NCBI RefSeq assembly: GCF_022012335.1
Contig: NZ_JAKLTO010000008.1
Location: 41,157 to 105,156, forward strand
From: Flavobacterium sp. SM15
GTDB taxonomy: Bacteria > Bacteroidota > Bacteroidia > Flavobacteriales > Flavobacteriaceae
Direction of reading: 5' to 3'
Length of the DNA: 64,000 bases
Position numbers and translations under genes: made by a program. Positions 1 through 7,946 of the stretch are shown here, piece after piece. The first letter of the stretch is position 1. Each line of letters starts with the position of its first letter. The notes below the pieces were generated by a model. That model saw nothing but the letters and a program-made list of their open reading frames with translations. It did no database searches and had not been told where the DNA came from.

Positions 1-45
1 TTCGTTGAATCATTAGATTTGTATCAAGACAAAAGTAAGGAATAG
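1..45 (+). CDS. C-terminal end of a gene cut by the window edge
   Basis: Frame 1 is open from the first base and reads FVESLDLYQDKSKE before a TAG stop at 43-45. Only 14 codons are visible, so the product cannot be identified. The stop lies 17 bases before the next ATG, which suggests that this gene and the small protein at 63 are cotranscribed. That it is a coding end rests only on the open frame, acceptable codon use and the close spacing. Confidence 0.4.
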   Translation, partial: FVESLDLYQDKSKE

Positions 46-62
46 AATAAATTAAAATAAAA

Positions 63-281
63 ATGGAAATCAACTTCACAGAACTACAAATAACCATCCA
101 ACAAGCCATTGACCTAATCGCTGCCAAAGACTTTAAAGGCGCAAACAACAAACTGGTTGATGCCGGCGAAGTATTAGACGAGCTTCTTGATCATGCTGAA
201 GAAGACGAACATTTAATAGAAATCAGTAAATATCAGGTGTTACTGAATCAGTTGTATCAAAAAGTTTCAGAAAGCAAGTAG
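63..281 (+). CDS. small acidic conserved hypothetical protein (72 aa)
   Basis: This is a 72-residue, strongly acidic, probably all-helical protein with no cysteine, signal peptide or membrane segment. The centre is rich in Glu/Asp (EVLDELLDHAEEDEH) and the pattern suggests a helical hairpin. The ATG follows an A-rich stretch, as is common in Bacteroidota, which rarely use Shine-Dalgarno sites. It lies directly behind the truncated gene at the window start, so the two probably form an operon. I do not recognise a named family, and no function can be assigned. Confidence 0.7.
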   Translation: MEINFTELQITIQQAIDLIAAKDFKGANNKLVDAGEVLDELLDHAEEDEHLIEISKYQVLLNQLYQKVSESK

Positions 282-324
282 TTAGCAGCAATACCATAAA
301 AAAGATACTTTAATTAACAACAAA

Positions 325-1596
325 ATGAAAAAACTATTACACATCTTGATTATTATTCTCTCCATAACTGCTTACGGGCAGACAAATGTTAGCGGAGGTA
401 TTTTTTCAAATACAACATGGACTAAAGCAAATAGTCCGTATATAGTAACTGGTGATATTGCTGTGTATCCAGGAAAAACACTTACGGTTGAACCTGGTGT
501 GATTGTGAAGGTCAATGATGACCGCAGAATTATAATCAGGGGCGCTTTAATAGCAAGAGGAACAGTAAATGATTCGATTCAGTTTATTTCAAATTCAAGT
601 ACACCGGCAAAATCAAAATGGGTTGGTTTTCAAATAGAAAATAATTTAGGAGGCAGGGCTAAGGTTGAATATTTTAAGGGTAGTCATGCCTATATTCTTT
701 TTAAGATTACAGCAAATTCAACTGGTGAAGTGTTAAATATTTCACATTCTTCAATTATTAATAATTATTATGCCATTTATGGATATGAGTCTATGACATC
801 ATTTACTGTTTCACTCACTAATACATTATTTTATGATCACTTTAGAGTATATACTCATTGCAAAAATTTGAATATTGATAGTTGTATTTTTAAAAAAGGA
901 GCTGAAGCTATTCATGGCGACTCTAATTTTACTGTAAATAATTCTGAATTTTCAGAATTTACATCATCGCCAACCAGAACAGGCGGAACCTATACAAATT
1001 GTAAGTTTTACCATAATACAAATGGGTTATATTTATTTCCTCAACAGCACTTGATTAACTGTGAAATATTCAACAATACTAACGGAATTGTTTTATATTA
1101 TGACACTTTTCCGGAAAATTTTTCCATCTCAAATACTTGTTTATCTAATAATACATCATATGATATAAAGCATATGTACAACTATAATATCGATTTATCA
1201 GGTGTTTCATGGACAGAGACTGATCCAAGTGTAATAGCAAATAAAATTTATGATGCATATGATGATATAAACATGGGAATAGTAAATTTTTCTGCATCCA
1301 ATAATTGCACCTTAAGTCCCATGGGAATAACAGATAACATTAAAAATCCAACTGCTATAAAAATATTCCCTAACCCATTTTCTACGCAAACAACTTTACA
1401 ATCAGACATTTATTTAAATAATGCAACCCTATCTCTTTACAACTCATTTGGACAATCAGTTAAACAAATAAAGAATATTTCGGGGTATACAGTCACATTA
1501 CAACGCGATGATATTCCAAGTAGTGTCTATATTCTTCATTTAAATGACAACAATGAAATTTATTTGTCAACTAAATTAATTATCACTGACAAGTAA
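325..1596 (+). CDS. T9SS-secreted right-handed beta-helix protein
   Basis: The 423-residue protein starts with a signal peptide (MKKLLHILIIILSITAYGQ). Residues about 20-330 are short Asn-, Ser- and Thr-rich repeats with aromatic ladder residues, typical of parallel beta-helix surface proteins; the segment GKTLTVEPGVIVKV near residue 50 is a common start of such helices. The last 80 residues hold a type A T9SS sorting domain: KIFPNPFS, then LYNSFGQ, and a final strand ending in KLIITDK. It should cross the inner membrane by Sec and the outer membrane by T9SS, and be released or attached to the surface. No catalytic motif was recognised; adhesion or polysaccharide binding is possible but only inferred. 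Confidence 0.88.
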   Translation: MKKLLHILIIILSITAYGQTNVSGGIFSNTTWTKANSPYIVTGDIAVYPGKTLTVEPGVIVKVNDDRRIIIRGALIARGTVNDSIQFISNSSTPAKSKWVGFQIENNLGGRAKVEYFKGSHAYILFKITANSTGEVLNISHSSIINNYYAIYGYESMTSFTVSLTNTLFYDHFRVYTHCKNLNIDSCIFKKGAEAIHGDSNFTVNNSEFSEFTSSPTRTGGTYTNCKFYHNTNGLYLFPQQHLINCEIFNNTNGIVLYYDTFPENFSISNTCLSNNTSYDIKHMYNYNIDLSGVSWTETDPSVIANKIYDAYDDINMGIVNFSASNNCTLSPMGITDNIKNPTAIKIFPNPFSTQTTLQSDIYLNNATLSLYNSFGQSVKQIKNISGYTVTLQRDDIPSSVYILHLNDNNEIYLSTKLIITDK

Positions 1597-1745
1597 CATC
1601 TAATGGTAGGTACTACTGCTAACAACGGTTTTATAAAATGGCTAAAGCCGGTTTATATTTGGAGGAGTCTGTGCTTGCACTTTCTCCTCTTTTTCCAATT
1701 TCCTCTTTCAATCTTTTCGGTATATTTGTAAACATCAGTAATAAA

Positions 1746-1774
1746 AATTCCGCCACTTCATAAAGTCGGCGGGA
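1746..1774 (-). terminator. intrinsic terminator after the SseB-like gene
   Basis: On the minus strand the sequence forms a GC-rich hairpin, CCGCC(G)ACTT / AAGTGGCGG with a TATG loop, followed by AATTTTTAT. It lies about 20 bases beyond the stop of the minus-strand gene at 1796, the expected place for its terminator. The stem has one bulged base. Confidence 0.65.
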
Positions 1775-1795
1775 CGTAATTCTTTTTAGTTGTTT

Positions 1796-2584
1796 TTAGC
1801 GATTGTAAAAGCATTCGAACTCTTTGGCAGTTGCATACCAAGGGTTTTCAGGTTGGAGATACATAATATCAAGAGGTAAATCCAGCTCAAAACCATGCAT
1901 GCCATCATTGAGTGCGCCAAAGACAGCTTTACGTGCATTCTCGGACTGGTTCTCCAAAACAATAGCCAAAATTAGTAGCTGCTCTTCGTTGCGTTGCATT
2001 GCAAAATGGAACACTTCGGAAATATTTGATATTTTTTTAAAAGCATTTACTAAACTTTCTTTGTGAGCTCCTTCAATAGGACGTATTGGAGTTCCAACTT
2101 TTACTGTTGTTTCTTCTTTAATTTCATCGGTTTTAATGTTGGAAGTATTTCGTTCCAGAACAAACATCGTATCCTGATCACTGTCGATAACAATTCTTCC
2201 AAAATTCTGCTCTTGTGAAATTTCCAAAACGGTTTTTGCTGGAATAGCGGTGTAAGTAGCTTCCTCATTAGTCCATTTGGATAAGTTTTCTTCGGAAGTA
2301 AAAACGCCCAGAACCAATAAACCATCGAGATTGAAAACACTTGTAAAATTTAAGGTTTCCCCGGCTTGCAGGGTTTTCCATTTTTTTGAATTGGATATGT
2401 TTTTAGAATTGTTTTCCGTGGGAACCAACAAAAAAGCATTGTTGCCGTATAGTTCTTCCAATACGGCCAGATAATTTTCGTTGCTGTTGTCTTGATGATA
2501 TTCTTGGATCAGATGTATTAATTGGGTATTGTCTGGAGTAAATTCAGTTTCTTTTTTACCAAAGATTTTTTTTAGTAGGCTCAT
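1796..2584 (-). CDS. SseB-family protein (enhanced serine sensitivity family)
   Basis: This 262-residue protein has the two-part SseB layout. Residues about 15-130 resemble the SseB N-terminal domain (AFLLVPT, then GLLVLGVFTSEENLSKW). Residues about 155-262 resemble the SseB C-terminal domain (VKVGTPIRP near its start, LPLDIMYLQPENPWYATAKEFECFYNR-like end). There is no signal peptide, so it is probably cytosolic. SseB affects serine sensitivity in E. coli, but its biochemical role is not established. It is transcribed alone, from a promoter with a perfect 18-bp palindrome over its -33 region that recurs upstream of two other genes in the window. Family assignment is by pattern recognition and fairly secure. 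Confidence 0.75.
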   Translation of the reverse strand: MSLLKKIFGKKETEFTPDNTQLIHLIQEYHQDNSNENYLAVLEELYGNNAFLLVPTENNSKNISNSKKWKTLQAGETLNFTSVFNLDGLLVLGVFTSEENLSKWTNEEATYTAIPAKTVLEISQEQNFGRIVIDSDQDTMFVLERNTSNIKTDEIKEETTVKVGTPIRPIEGAHKESLVNAFKKISNISEVFHFAMQRNEEQLLILAIVLENQSENARKAVFGALNDGMHGFELDLPLDIMYLQPENPWYATAKEFECFYNR

Positions 2585-2699
2585 TTTTTAATTGGGTTGT
2601 CAATGATTTAAAAGGGTAATCTATATAAATTGTTGGGGCTTGAAGTAATTACCATTTCATTTTAATTATCACTGGATTTTTATTTTGTTTAGAATTTTC

Positions 2700-2747
2700 C
2701 AAACTTACCTATAAAATCACCCGTGCACAATCACTAAATTTAGTGAT
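2700..2747 (-). promoter_or_regulatory. promoter with palindromic operator (copy 1 of 3)
   Basis: On the minus strand the -7 element is TAAGTTTG (2707-2700), a perfect TAnnTTTG. A TTG lies 20 bases upstream (2730-2728). The TTG overlaps the edge of the perfect palindrome ATCACTAAATTTAGTGAT (2730-2747). The same arrangement, with the same N20 spacing, precedes the genes at 25581 and 29266. It faces the SseB-like gene, leaving a 5' UTR of about 110 bases. A palindrome over the -33 element suggests binding of a dimeric regulator, probably a repressor; the regulator is unknown. Confidence 0.65.
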
Positions 2748-2882
2748 ATTTTAATTTTTTTTTCGGTAGTTTTTAATCATAAAATTGAGCTGAAACTCCC
2801 TGCATACATGGTTTTTACTTCTATTAGAGCACTTTTGTATCAATCTTTTTCTATTTTTGTAACTGTAGAAAATAACCAAAAG

Positions 2883-3266
2883 ATGAATACCCAAACGCCT
2901 TGTTATTGCGGATCACAAAAACCATTTTCCGAATGCTGTATGCCGTATATTTCAGGAACTGAAAAAGCACCTTCAGCCGAAATTTTAATGCGTTCACGTT
3001 ATTCAGCATATTGTGCGCAAAATGTAGACTATCTTTTGGCAACCACACACATATCTACCCGAAAATACCATAACAGAAAAGACATCTTGGTATTTGCTTC
3101 CGAGAATCACTGGGTTAAGTTAGAAATTGTGAAAGCCATTGAAACTATTGTAGAATTCAAAGCATATTATCTGGATAAAAACCTTGTGCCGCACACCCAT
3201 CATGAGAAATCCACCTTTAAAAAAGAAGGAGAACAATGGTATTATGTGGATGGTAAGTGGTTTTAA
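2883..3266 (+). CDS. YchJ-family protein with N-terminal SEC-C zinc motif
   Basis: The 127-residue protein begins with a SEC-C-type metal-binding motif (CYCGSQKPFSECC). The following segment, APSAEILMRSRYSAYCAQNVDYLLATT, is the signature of the YchJ/UPF0225 family and leads into an NTF2-like fold. The frame stays open upstream to 2808, but the family homology begins at the ATG at 2883, so that start is chosen. A -7-like box TATTTTTG lies at 2852-2859, about 24 bases upstream of the start. The gene converges with the DUF1398 gene, only 6 bases apart. Family function is not established; SEC-C motifs bind zinc and contact partner proteins such as SecB. Confidence 0.85.
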   Translation: MNTQTPCYCGSQKPFSECCMPYISGTEKAPSAEILMRSRYSAYCAQNVDYLLATTHISTRKYHNRKDILVFASENHWVKLEIVKAIETIVEFKAYYLDKNLVPHTHHEKSTFKKEGEQWYYVDGKWF

Positions 3267-3272
3267 AGTAAA

Positions 3273-3662
3273 TTATTGCGGAATGCGTTCTACCAGCAAT
3301 TCGTTTGCGGATTTGTCGTAATAAGTACATGTCATTCTTTCGGTGTTTACGACCCATTTTTCCACACCCGACTTTGCACAATCCTTACAAAAAGTCGGAT
3401 AATCTGTTTTACCTTGCTGATGGGCTTTTAAGTCGCTTTTGAATTGTTCTGTATTACTGATTGCTGCAATATCAAGCATTTTATATTTTGAACTTGAAGA
3501 CGCGGTGTAATCCGCTTTTCCGTAATAATCGGTGTGGCCGTCGTCTACATAAGTTTCATAGAAAACAACGCCCAGTTTAATGAGATCCTGAACATAATTA
3601 GGGAAATCGGCACCGCTTTTTACTTTGGAATGAGCGTTTTTAATTTGATCGATAGTAAACAT
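3273..3662 (-). CDS. DUF1398-family protein (YbcV-like)
   Basis: The 129-residue protein matches the DUF1398 (YbcV, 'phage envelope-like') pattern. It has the opening MFTIDQIKNAHSKVKSGADF, the VVFYETYVDDGHTDYYG segment, and a C-terminal strand containing VEKWVVNTERMTCTYYD. It lacks a signal peptide and is probably a small soluble cytoplasmic protein. The family is widespread and has no known role. It may be the first of a co-oriented minus-strand series, but neighbours on both sides are unrelated in function. Confidence 0.75.
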   Translation of the reverse strand: MFTIDQIKNAHSKVKSGADFPNYVQDLIKLGVVFYETYVDDGHTDYYGKADYTASSSSKYKMLDIAAISNTEQFKSDLKAHQQGKTDYPTFCKDCAKSGVEKWVVNTERMTCTYYDKSANELLVERIPQ

Positions 3663-3684
3663 GGCTTAGCTTTTATTTTAGTAA

Positions 3685-4443
3685 TTAATCTACTTTTTTC
3701 ATTACTACAAGCACACCGGAAGGATTTGAAAGTACTAATTTAGTGTCTTTAAATTCGTATTGTGTTACTTTGTTCAGGGCCTGATGAAATTCGTTTTCTT
3801 TGTTGTTGTCGCCGCAATACATCATAGTGCTTATGCCTTTTTCAAAGCGTAAGATTCCCGGCTCGTAAAACAAAGAACCACCCATGCCATTACATCCGCC
3901 ATAACCTGAATAACTGCTTTTTTTGGAATCAATTTCGAAATAAGGAATTTGTTTGGCAAAATCGGAAGCGGTTACCTTTTTTCCGTTTAAGCTTTCCAAG
4001 GCCCAAATATCATGGAAGCGCAATGGTAACTGATAACTTCCGCATCCTTTTAAACTTTCAGATTTACCATTTTTCTTGGTAAGATTTAAACTAACAATAT
4101 AAGGTGATTTTTCGCCCGACATATCGTTGATGCAATCCTGTTGCTGAATGGTTATTTCAAGCTTGGCTTCGGTATTTTCTGTGCGGTACATTTTCACGTT
4201 GGCATCCATTGCTTTGATTGGCATTACATGGCTAAACGAATAGGTCTTGTCGTCTGCCAACGATTGCAATTCGATCACTGATTCGGAAATGGTCAAACCC
4301 CAAAACGGTTCATTCCCACTGGCTTTAAAATAAGGAGGAGTATTGGTTTCAGTATTAGTATTTTGTGTAGAAGTACTTGTTTTTGTAGAAGTACAAGCGG
4401 TCATGATTAGTGCGGAAAGGAATAGCAATAATGAATGTTTCAT
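3685..4443 (-). CDS. lipoprotein with COG3650-like and META domains
   Basis: From the ATG at 4443 the 252-residue product starts with MKHSLLLFLSALIMTAC, a lipoprotein signal with the lipid-anchored Cys at residue 17. Residues about 35-135 contain FKASGNEPFWGLTIS, typical of COG3650-like domains. Residues about 145-250 form a META/HslJ domain with the SGYGGCNGMGGS loop, a TMMYCG segment and a closing LVLSNPSG. META domains occur in envelope heat-shock or drug-resistance proteins such as HslJ. A longer frame reaches 4545, but it would overlap the neighbouring gene and bury the lipobox, so the shorter start is preferred. It is probably anchored in the periplasm or outer membrane. Confidence 0.85.
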   Translation of the reverse strand: MKHSLLLFLSALIMTACTSTKTSTSTQNTNTETNTPPYFKASGNEPFWGLTISESVIELQSLADDKTYSFSHVMPIKAMDANVKMYRTENTEAKLEITIQQQDCINDMSGEKSPYIVSLNLTKKNGKSESLKGCGSYQLPLRFHDIWALESLNGKKVTASDFAKQIPYFEIDSKKSSYSGYGGCNGMGGSLFYEPGILRFEKGISTMMYCGDNNKENEFHQALNKVTQYEFKDTKLVLSNPSGVLVVMKKVD

Positions 4444-4480
4444 AGTATACTTTTTAGTCGAAATGTTTTTAATTATATGC

Positions 4481-5035
4481 TTAAAATAATCTTCCCTGTA
4501 CAGCACTTGGTTTGTTGTTAAACGGGAAGCGCTCAATAATTTCAAATTGTTTTATTTTTGGGTTGAACTGTCTGATTACCACATGGTCGCAAACAAAGTT
4601 AAGGTCTACTTCATCGAATAGTTTTTTAGCTTTGCCTAAAGCTTCGGGCGATAATCTTCGGGCAATAGACATGTGTGGATCATTGCTGGTTTTTTTATCG
4701 TTGATGCAAAGCGAATTGTTTACATGGCGCATTATGGTTTTTAACCCCATTTTGGAACAATCATCGGGGGCAATGTAAAATGCTCCGTTGTTATAACTTC
4801 CAAAGCTGTTCATATGAACTTTAATGGGCTCAAACCCGTTGCAGATGTAAGTAAGCTGTTTCTTGATGTTTTCCAGTTGGAGTTCGGAGGTTATGAATTC
4901 ATTTATGGTAATATGCGCCATAGAGTTCTTGCTATTGAACCATCCTACCTCTTTGTTGAGGTTTTCCTTCATGTTTTTAACCGAGGAAATAACCTCATCT
5001 GGTGGGGAAATTGCTATGGAATACCGATTTTGCAT
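4481..5035 (-). CDS. 2H phosphoesterase / 2'-5' RNA ligase family protein
   Basis: The 184-residue protein carries both H-x-[ST]-x motifs of the 2H phosphoesterase superfamily: HITI at residues 41-44 and HMSI near residue 122. The family includes LigT/ThpR-type 2',3'-cyclic phosphodiesterases and 2'-5' RNA ligases, acting on cyclic phosphates in RNA or small nucleotides. No signal peptide is present. It ends 37 bases before the META lipoprotein start on the same strand. The substrate cannot be predicted from the sequence. Confidence 0.82.
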   Translation of the reverse strand: MQNRYSIAISPPDEVISSVKNMKENLNKEVGWFNSKNSMAHITINEFITSELQLENIKKQLTYICNGFEPIKVHMNSFGSYNNGAFYIAPDDCSKMGLKTIMRHVNNSLCINDKKTSNDPHMSIARRLSPEALGKAKKLFDEVDLNFVCDHVVIRQFNPKIKQFEIIERFPFNNKPSAVQGRLF

Positions 5036-5111
5036 AAAACTATAATGAGTTTTACAAAGTTACAAAAAGTATGTGGGAAGCTTCAGTATTTTATGATTTT
5101 AAAGGATAAGA

Positions 5112-5894
5112 TTAACCTATTTTAGTAATGAATTCTTGGCAGGCTTTTAAAACCAATTCCGGTGCTTCTTTGTGCGGATTGTGCTTTACTTTTGGAAGAA
5201 TTAGTTTTTCAGATGTCCCGTTAACTTGGTTTACAATGCTTTCCACTTGGAATAAGGTTCCGTATTCATCGTCTTCGCCTTGCATTATTAAGCAAGGGCA
5301 TTTTATCTTAGAAAGGAAGCTTTCAATGTTCCAGCTTCTGAAGGCTTCGGTATTCCAGGTTTTTGCCCAGGCCCAGAACATCGCTTCGGTATTCTCTCCG
5401 TGGTATTTTTTTAATCGGGCAACCAAATCGGTGTTGTGATAGGCTTCAATGGCTTCGTTGATACCTTTTAAGGTTACATATTCCACAAAAACATGTGCGC
5501 CTTCTGTTATGACTCCTTTGATTTTTGAAGGATAGTTGGAAGCCGTAAGCAAAGCAATCGAACCTCCGTCACTATGCCCGAAAAGTAAGGCGTCAGTTAT
5601 GTTTAATTCGTCTAATAAATAATTAAGGATTGCAGCTTCTTTTTCCAAGTAGAAATTATCCCTTTCCGGATTGGAAAACGATTGCGATTTGCCGTAACCT
5701 TCCCGGTCGTAAACCATTACATTGCAGTTTGTAAGTTTACCAAGTTTCATCGGGAAATCTCTCCAAAGCGTAATACATCCTAAAGAGTCGTGTAAAAAAA
5801 CTAAAGTTGGTCGGTTTTTATAAGGTTGATAAAGTGTAACAAAAAGTTCCTTACCATTTACATTTACTAAGTTGTTTGAGGCATTGTGTTCCAT
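5112..5894 (-). CDS. alpha/beta hydrolase
   Basis: The 260-residue protein has a complete alpha/beta-hydrolase triad. The nucleophile elbow GHSDGG places Ser near residue 107, an acid lies in GEDDEYG near residue 212, and the histidine lies in KHNPHKE near residue 242. The oxyanion region is HDSLGC near residue 35. There is no signal peptide, so it is cytoplasmic. It lies upstream of the 2H phosphoesterase on the same strand with a 76-base gap, and divergent from the Crp-like regulator at 6044. The substrate is unknown; esterase or C-C hydrolase activity is possible. Confidence 0.85.
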   Translation of the reverse strand: MEHNASNNLVNVNGKELFVTLYQPYKNRPTLVFLHDSLGCITLWRDFPMKLGKLTNCNVMVYDREGYGKSQSFSNPERDNFYLEKEAAILNYLLDELNITDALLFGHSDGGSIALLTASNYPSKIKGVITEGAHVFVEYVTLKGINEAIEAYHNTDLVARLKKYHGENTEAMFWAWAKTWNTEAFRSWNIESFLSKIKCPCLIMQGEDDEYGTLFQVESIVNQVNGTSEKLILPKVKHNPHKEAPELVLKACQEFITKIG

Positions 5895-6043
5895 AGTTCG
5901 GCTAATTTACTAGGATTAGATTGAATTTATTGAGAACAGATTATATTTAACACTACTTTATCAAAGTCAATCTATTAAGCTTTTAATCGGAATATTTTTA
6001 ATTGAAATTTTGTAAACTATGGTTTTAGAACTACTTTTAAACT

Positions 6044-6616
6044 ATGGAAGATCAGTATCAACTACTAAGAAAACATATAGAAGAAATTTGCGTCTTAACC
6101 GATGAAGAATGGGCTGTAGTGGCTGGGCGGTTCACACACAGGTCTTTGAAAAAGCATCAGTTCTTAATTCAAAAAGATCAGCTTGTTCCTTGTGAATATT
6201 GGATAATTAAAGGACTTACCAAAGCTTACGCCATCGATTCCAGCGGTAAGGAGCATATCTTACAATTTGCCATGGAGCAGTACTGGACCAGTGATTTCAA
6301 TGCGTTTCAGAATAAAGTGCCAGCTTCCATTTTTATCGATTGTATTGAAGATTCGGAGTTTTTCTGCCTGAAATGGGAAGATAGGGAATACCTCTGCCAT
6401 GAAATTCCTAAGATGAATAATTTCTTCAGAATAAAGTCGCATCACGGTTACATTGCTTTACAGCAACGAATCTTGTCATTACTTACAGAAACCGCCGAAG
6501 AACGCTATAATAATCTGATTAAGAAACTTCCACGTTTAATTCAAAGAGTGCCTAAAAAACTTCTTGCCGCCTATTTGGGAGTTACACGAGAAACGCTTAG
6601 TCGTTTAAAAGGATAA
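6044..6616 (+). CDS. Crp/Fnr-family transcriptional regulator
   Basis: The 190-residue protein has a cyclic-nucleotide-binding fold (residues about 15-120, including HQFLIQKDQLVPCEYWIIKGLTKAY) and a short C-terminal winged helix ending VPKKLLAAYLGVTRETLSRLKG. This is the usual form of small Bacteroidota Crp/Fnr regulators. It has no cysteine cluster for an Fe-S centre, so it is not a classical FNR oxygen sensor. The effector is unknown. It sits 100 bases upstream of the MFS operon, and that gap contains two tandem CRP-like half-palindromes. It is therefore probably the operon's local regulator, which is an inference from position. Confidence 0.88.
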   Translation: MEDQYQLLRKHIEEICVLTDEEWAVVAGRFTHRSLKKHQFLIQKDQLVPCEYWIIKGLTKAYAIDSSGKEHILQFAMEQYWTSDFNAFQNKVPASIFIDCIEDSEFFCLKWEDREYLCHEIPKMNNFFRIKSHHGYIALQQRILSLLTETAEERYNNLIKKLPRLIQRVPKKLLAAYLGVTRETLSRLKG

Positions 6617-6622
6617 CAAAAG

Positions 6623-6660
6623 TGTGATCTACCTCACTTTAAAACATTGATCTACCTCAT
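6623..6660 (+). promoter_or_regulatory. two tandem Crp-like operator sites
   Basis: Site 1 (6623-6638) is TGTGATCTACCTCACT, matching 9 of the 10 specified bases of the E. coli CRP consensus TGTGA-N6-TCACA. Site 2 (6647-6660) is TTGATCTACCTCAT. The 12-mer TGATCTACCTCA is repeated exactly, 23 bp apart, which is close to two DNA turns. Both sites lie between the Crp/Fnr-type gene and the MFS operon, about 57-95 bp before the MFS start. The match to the consensus is direct observation; binding by the neighbouring regulator is inference. Confidence 0.6.
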
Positions 6661-6716
6661 CGTCTGCAAGCGCCCATCGACGGAACTTTGTACTGTTAAT
6701 TTTAAGCAATACAAAT

Positions 6717-7928
6717 ATGAAATCGACAGCGTATGCAACCACTGCCACCGCAAGCAGTACAACCAAAAAAATACCGGCCGCTTTATTGGCCTTAACCATC
6801 AGTGCCTTTGGTATTGGTACTACAGAATTTGTTATTGTTGGACTTTTACCAACCGTAGCATCCGATTTGAACATTACGATCCCATCAGCAGGATTACTTG
6901 TTAGTTTATATGCTATAGGTGTTGCAATCGGAGCACCAATTTTAACTGCCTTGACCAGCCGAATTCCCAGAAAGAAACTTCTTATTTACTTAATGTTGTT
7001 GTTTATAGTTGGTAACGGACTCGCTTCAGTAGCGCCAAGTTTTACCACTTTAGTTATCGCAAGAATTGTAACAGGTTTTGCGCACGGGGTTTTCTTTTCC
7101 ATCGGATCAACCATTGCAGCGGCTTTGGTTCCACCCAATAAAAGAGCTTCGGCTATATCCATAATGTTTACTGGATTAACGGTAGCGATTGTAACCGGTG
7201 TGCCTTTCGGAACCTTCATCGGACAACAGTTCGGTTGGAGAGCAACGTTTATTGGGGTGGCTTTATTAGGTGTAATTGGACTTATTTCCAGCTGGATATT
7301 AGTGCCGAATCAAATCAAAAATGAAGATAAGATTTCTTTAAAAGACCAGTTTAAAGTGATTACCAACGGACGTTTGTTGTTAGCCTTTTTAATGACTGCT
7401 TTAGGGTATGGTGGAACTTTTGTAGCCTTCACCTATTTATCGCCTATCCTTCAAAAAATTACCGGTTTTTCAGAATCAATGGTAAGCATGGTATTGGTTG
7501 TGTATGGAATCGCTATCGCTTTAGGAAATTTAGTAGGAGGGAAAGTAGCTAATAAAAATCCTTTGCGAGCTTTACTGTGGATGTTTATTTTACAGGCAAT
7601 CGCTTTGTTAATCTTCACCTTTACAGCCAGTGATCCGGTTTTAGGAATGATTACCTTATTTGTTATGGGAGCGCTTTCGTTCTCTAACGTTCCGGGATTA
7701 CAACTTTATGTGGTACAGCTTGCTGAAAAGCATTTGCCGGGTACGGAAGACGTTGCTTCAGCTTTCAACATTGCCGCTTTTAACGTAGGAATTGCCATTG
7801 GTGCCTTTGTGGGTGGAATTGTTGTGGAATCTACCTTAGGACTTGAAGCTACACCTTGGGTTGGTGCTTTACTGGTAGCCGCTGCCATCGTGGTCACTTT
7901 TGTGAGCGCTCGTATTTCAAGAAAATAA
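6717..7928 (+). CDS. MFS transporter (DHA1/AraJ-like exporter)
   Basis: The 403-residue protein has about 12 hydrophobic segments and the MFS signature after helix 2 (LTSRIPRKKLLIYLMLLF). GIGTTEFVIVGLLP in helix 1 is typical of the AraJ/YdhP (DHA1) drug- and sugar-efflux group. The start is an ATG just after the tandem operators, with no earlier in-frame candidate. The next genes follow at 18, 10 and 5 bases, so this is the first gene of a four-gene operon with three predicted redox or stress enzymes. A role in exporting a toxic compound handled by those enzymes is a reasonable inference. Confidence 0.9.
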   Translation: MKSTAYATTATASSTTKKIPAALLALTISAFGIGTTEFVIVGLLPTVASDLNITIPSAGLLVSLYAIGVAIGAPILTALTSRIPRKKLLIYLMLLFIVGNGLASVAPSFTTLVIARIVTGFAHGVFFSIGSTIAAALVPPNKRASAISIMFTGLTVAIVTGVPFGTFIGQQFGWRATFIGVALLGVIGLISSWILVPNQIKNEDKISLKDQFKVITNGRLLLAFLMTALGYGGTFVAFTYLSPILQKITGFSESMVSMVLVVYGIAIALGNLVGGKVANKNPLRALLWMFILQAIALLIFTFTASDPVLGMITLFVMGALSFSNVPGLQLYVVQLAEKHLPGTEDVASAFNIAAFNVGIAIGAFVGGIVVESTLGLEATPWVGALLVAAAIVVTFVSARISRK

Positions 7929-7946
7929 TTTTAGACAGTTAGTAAA

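Noticed and set aside
1721..1728. TATATTTG as a promoter for a small RNA in the 1597-1795 gap
   Set aside because: No -33 TTG with suitable spacing, and the hairpin downstream is explained as the terminator of the opposite-strand gene.
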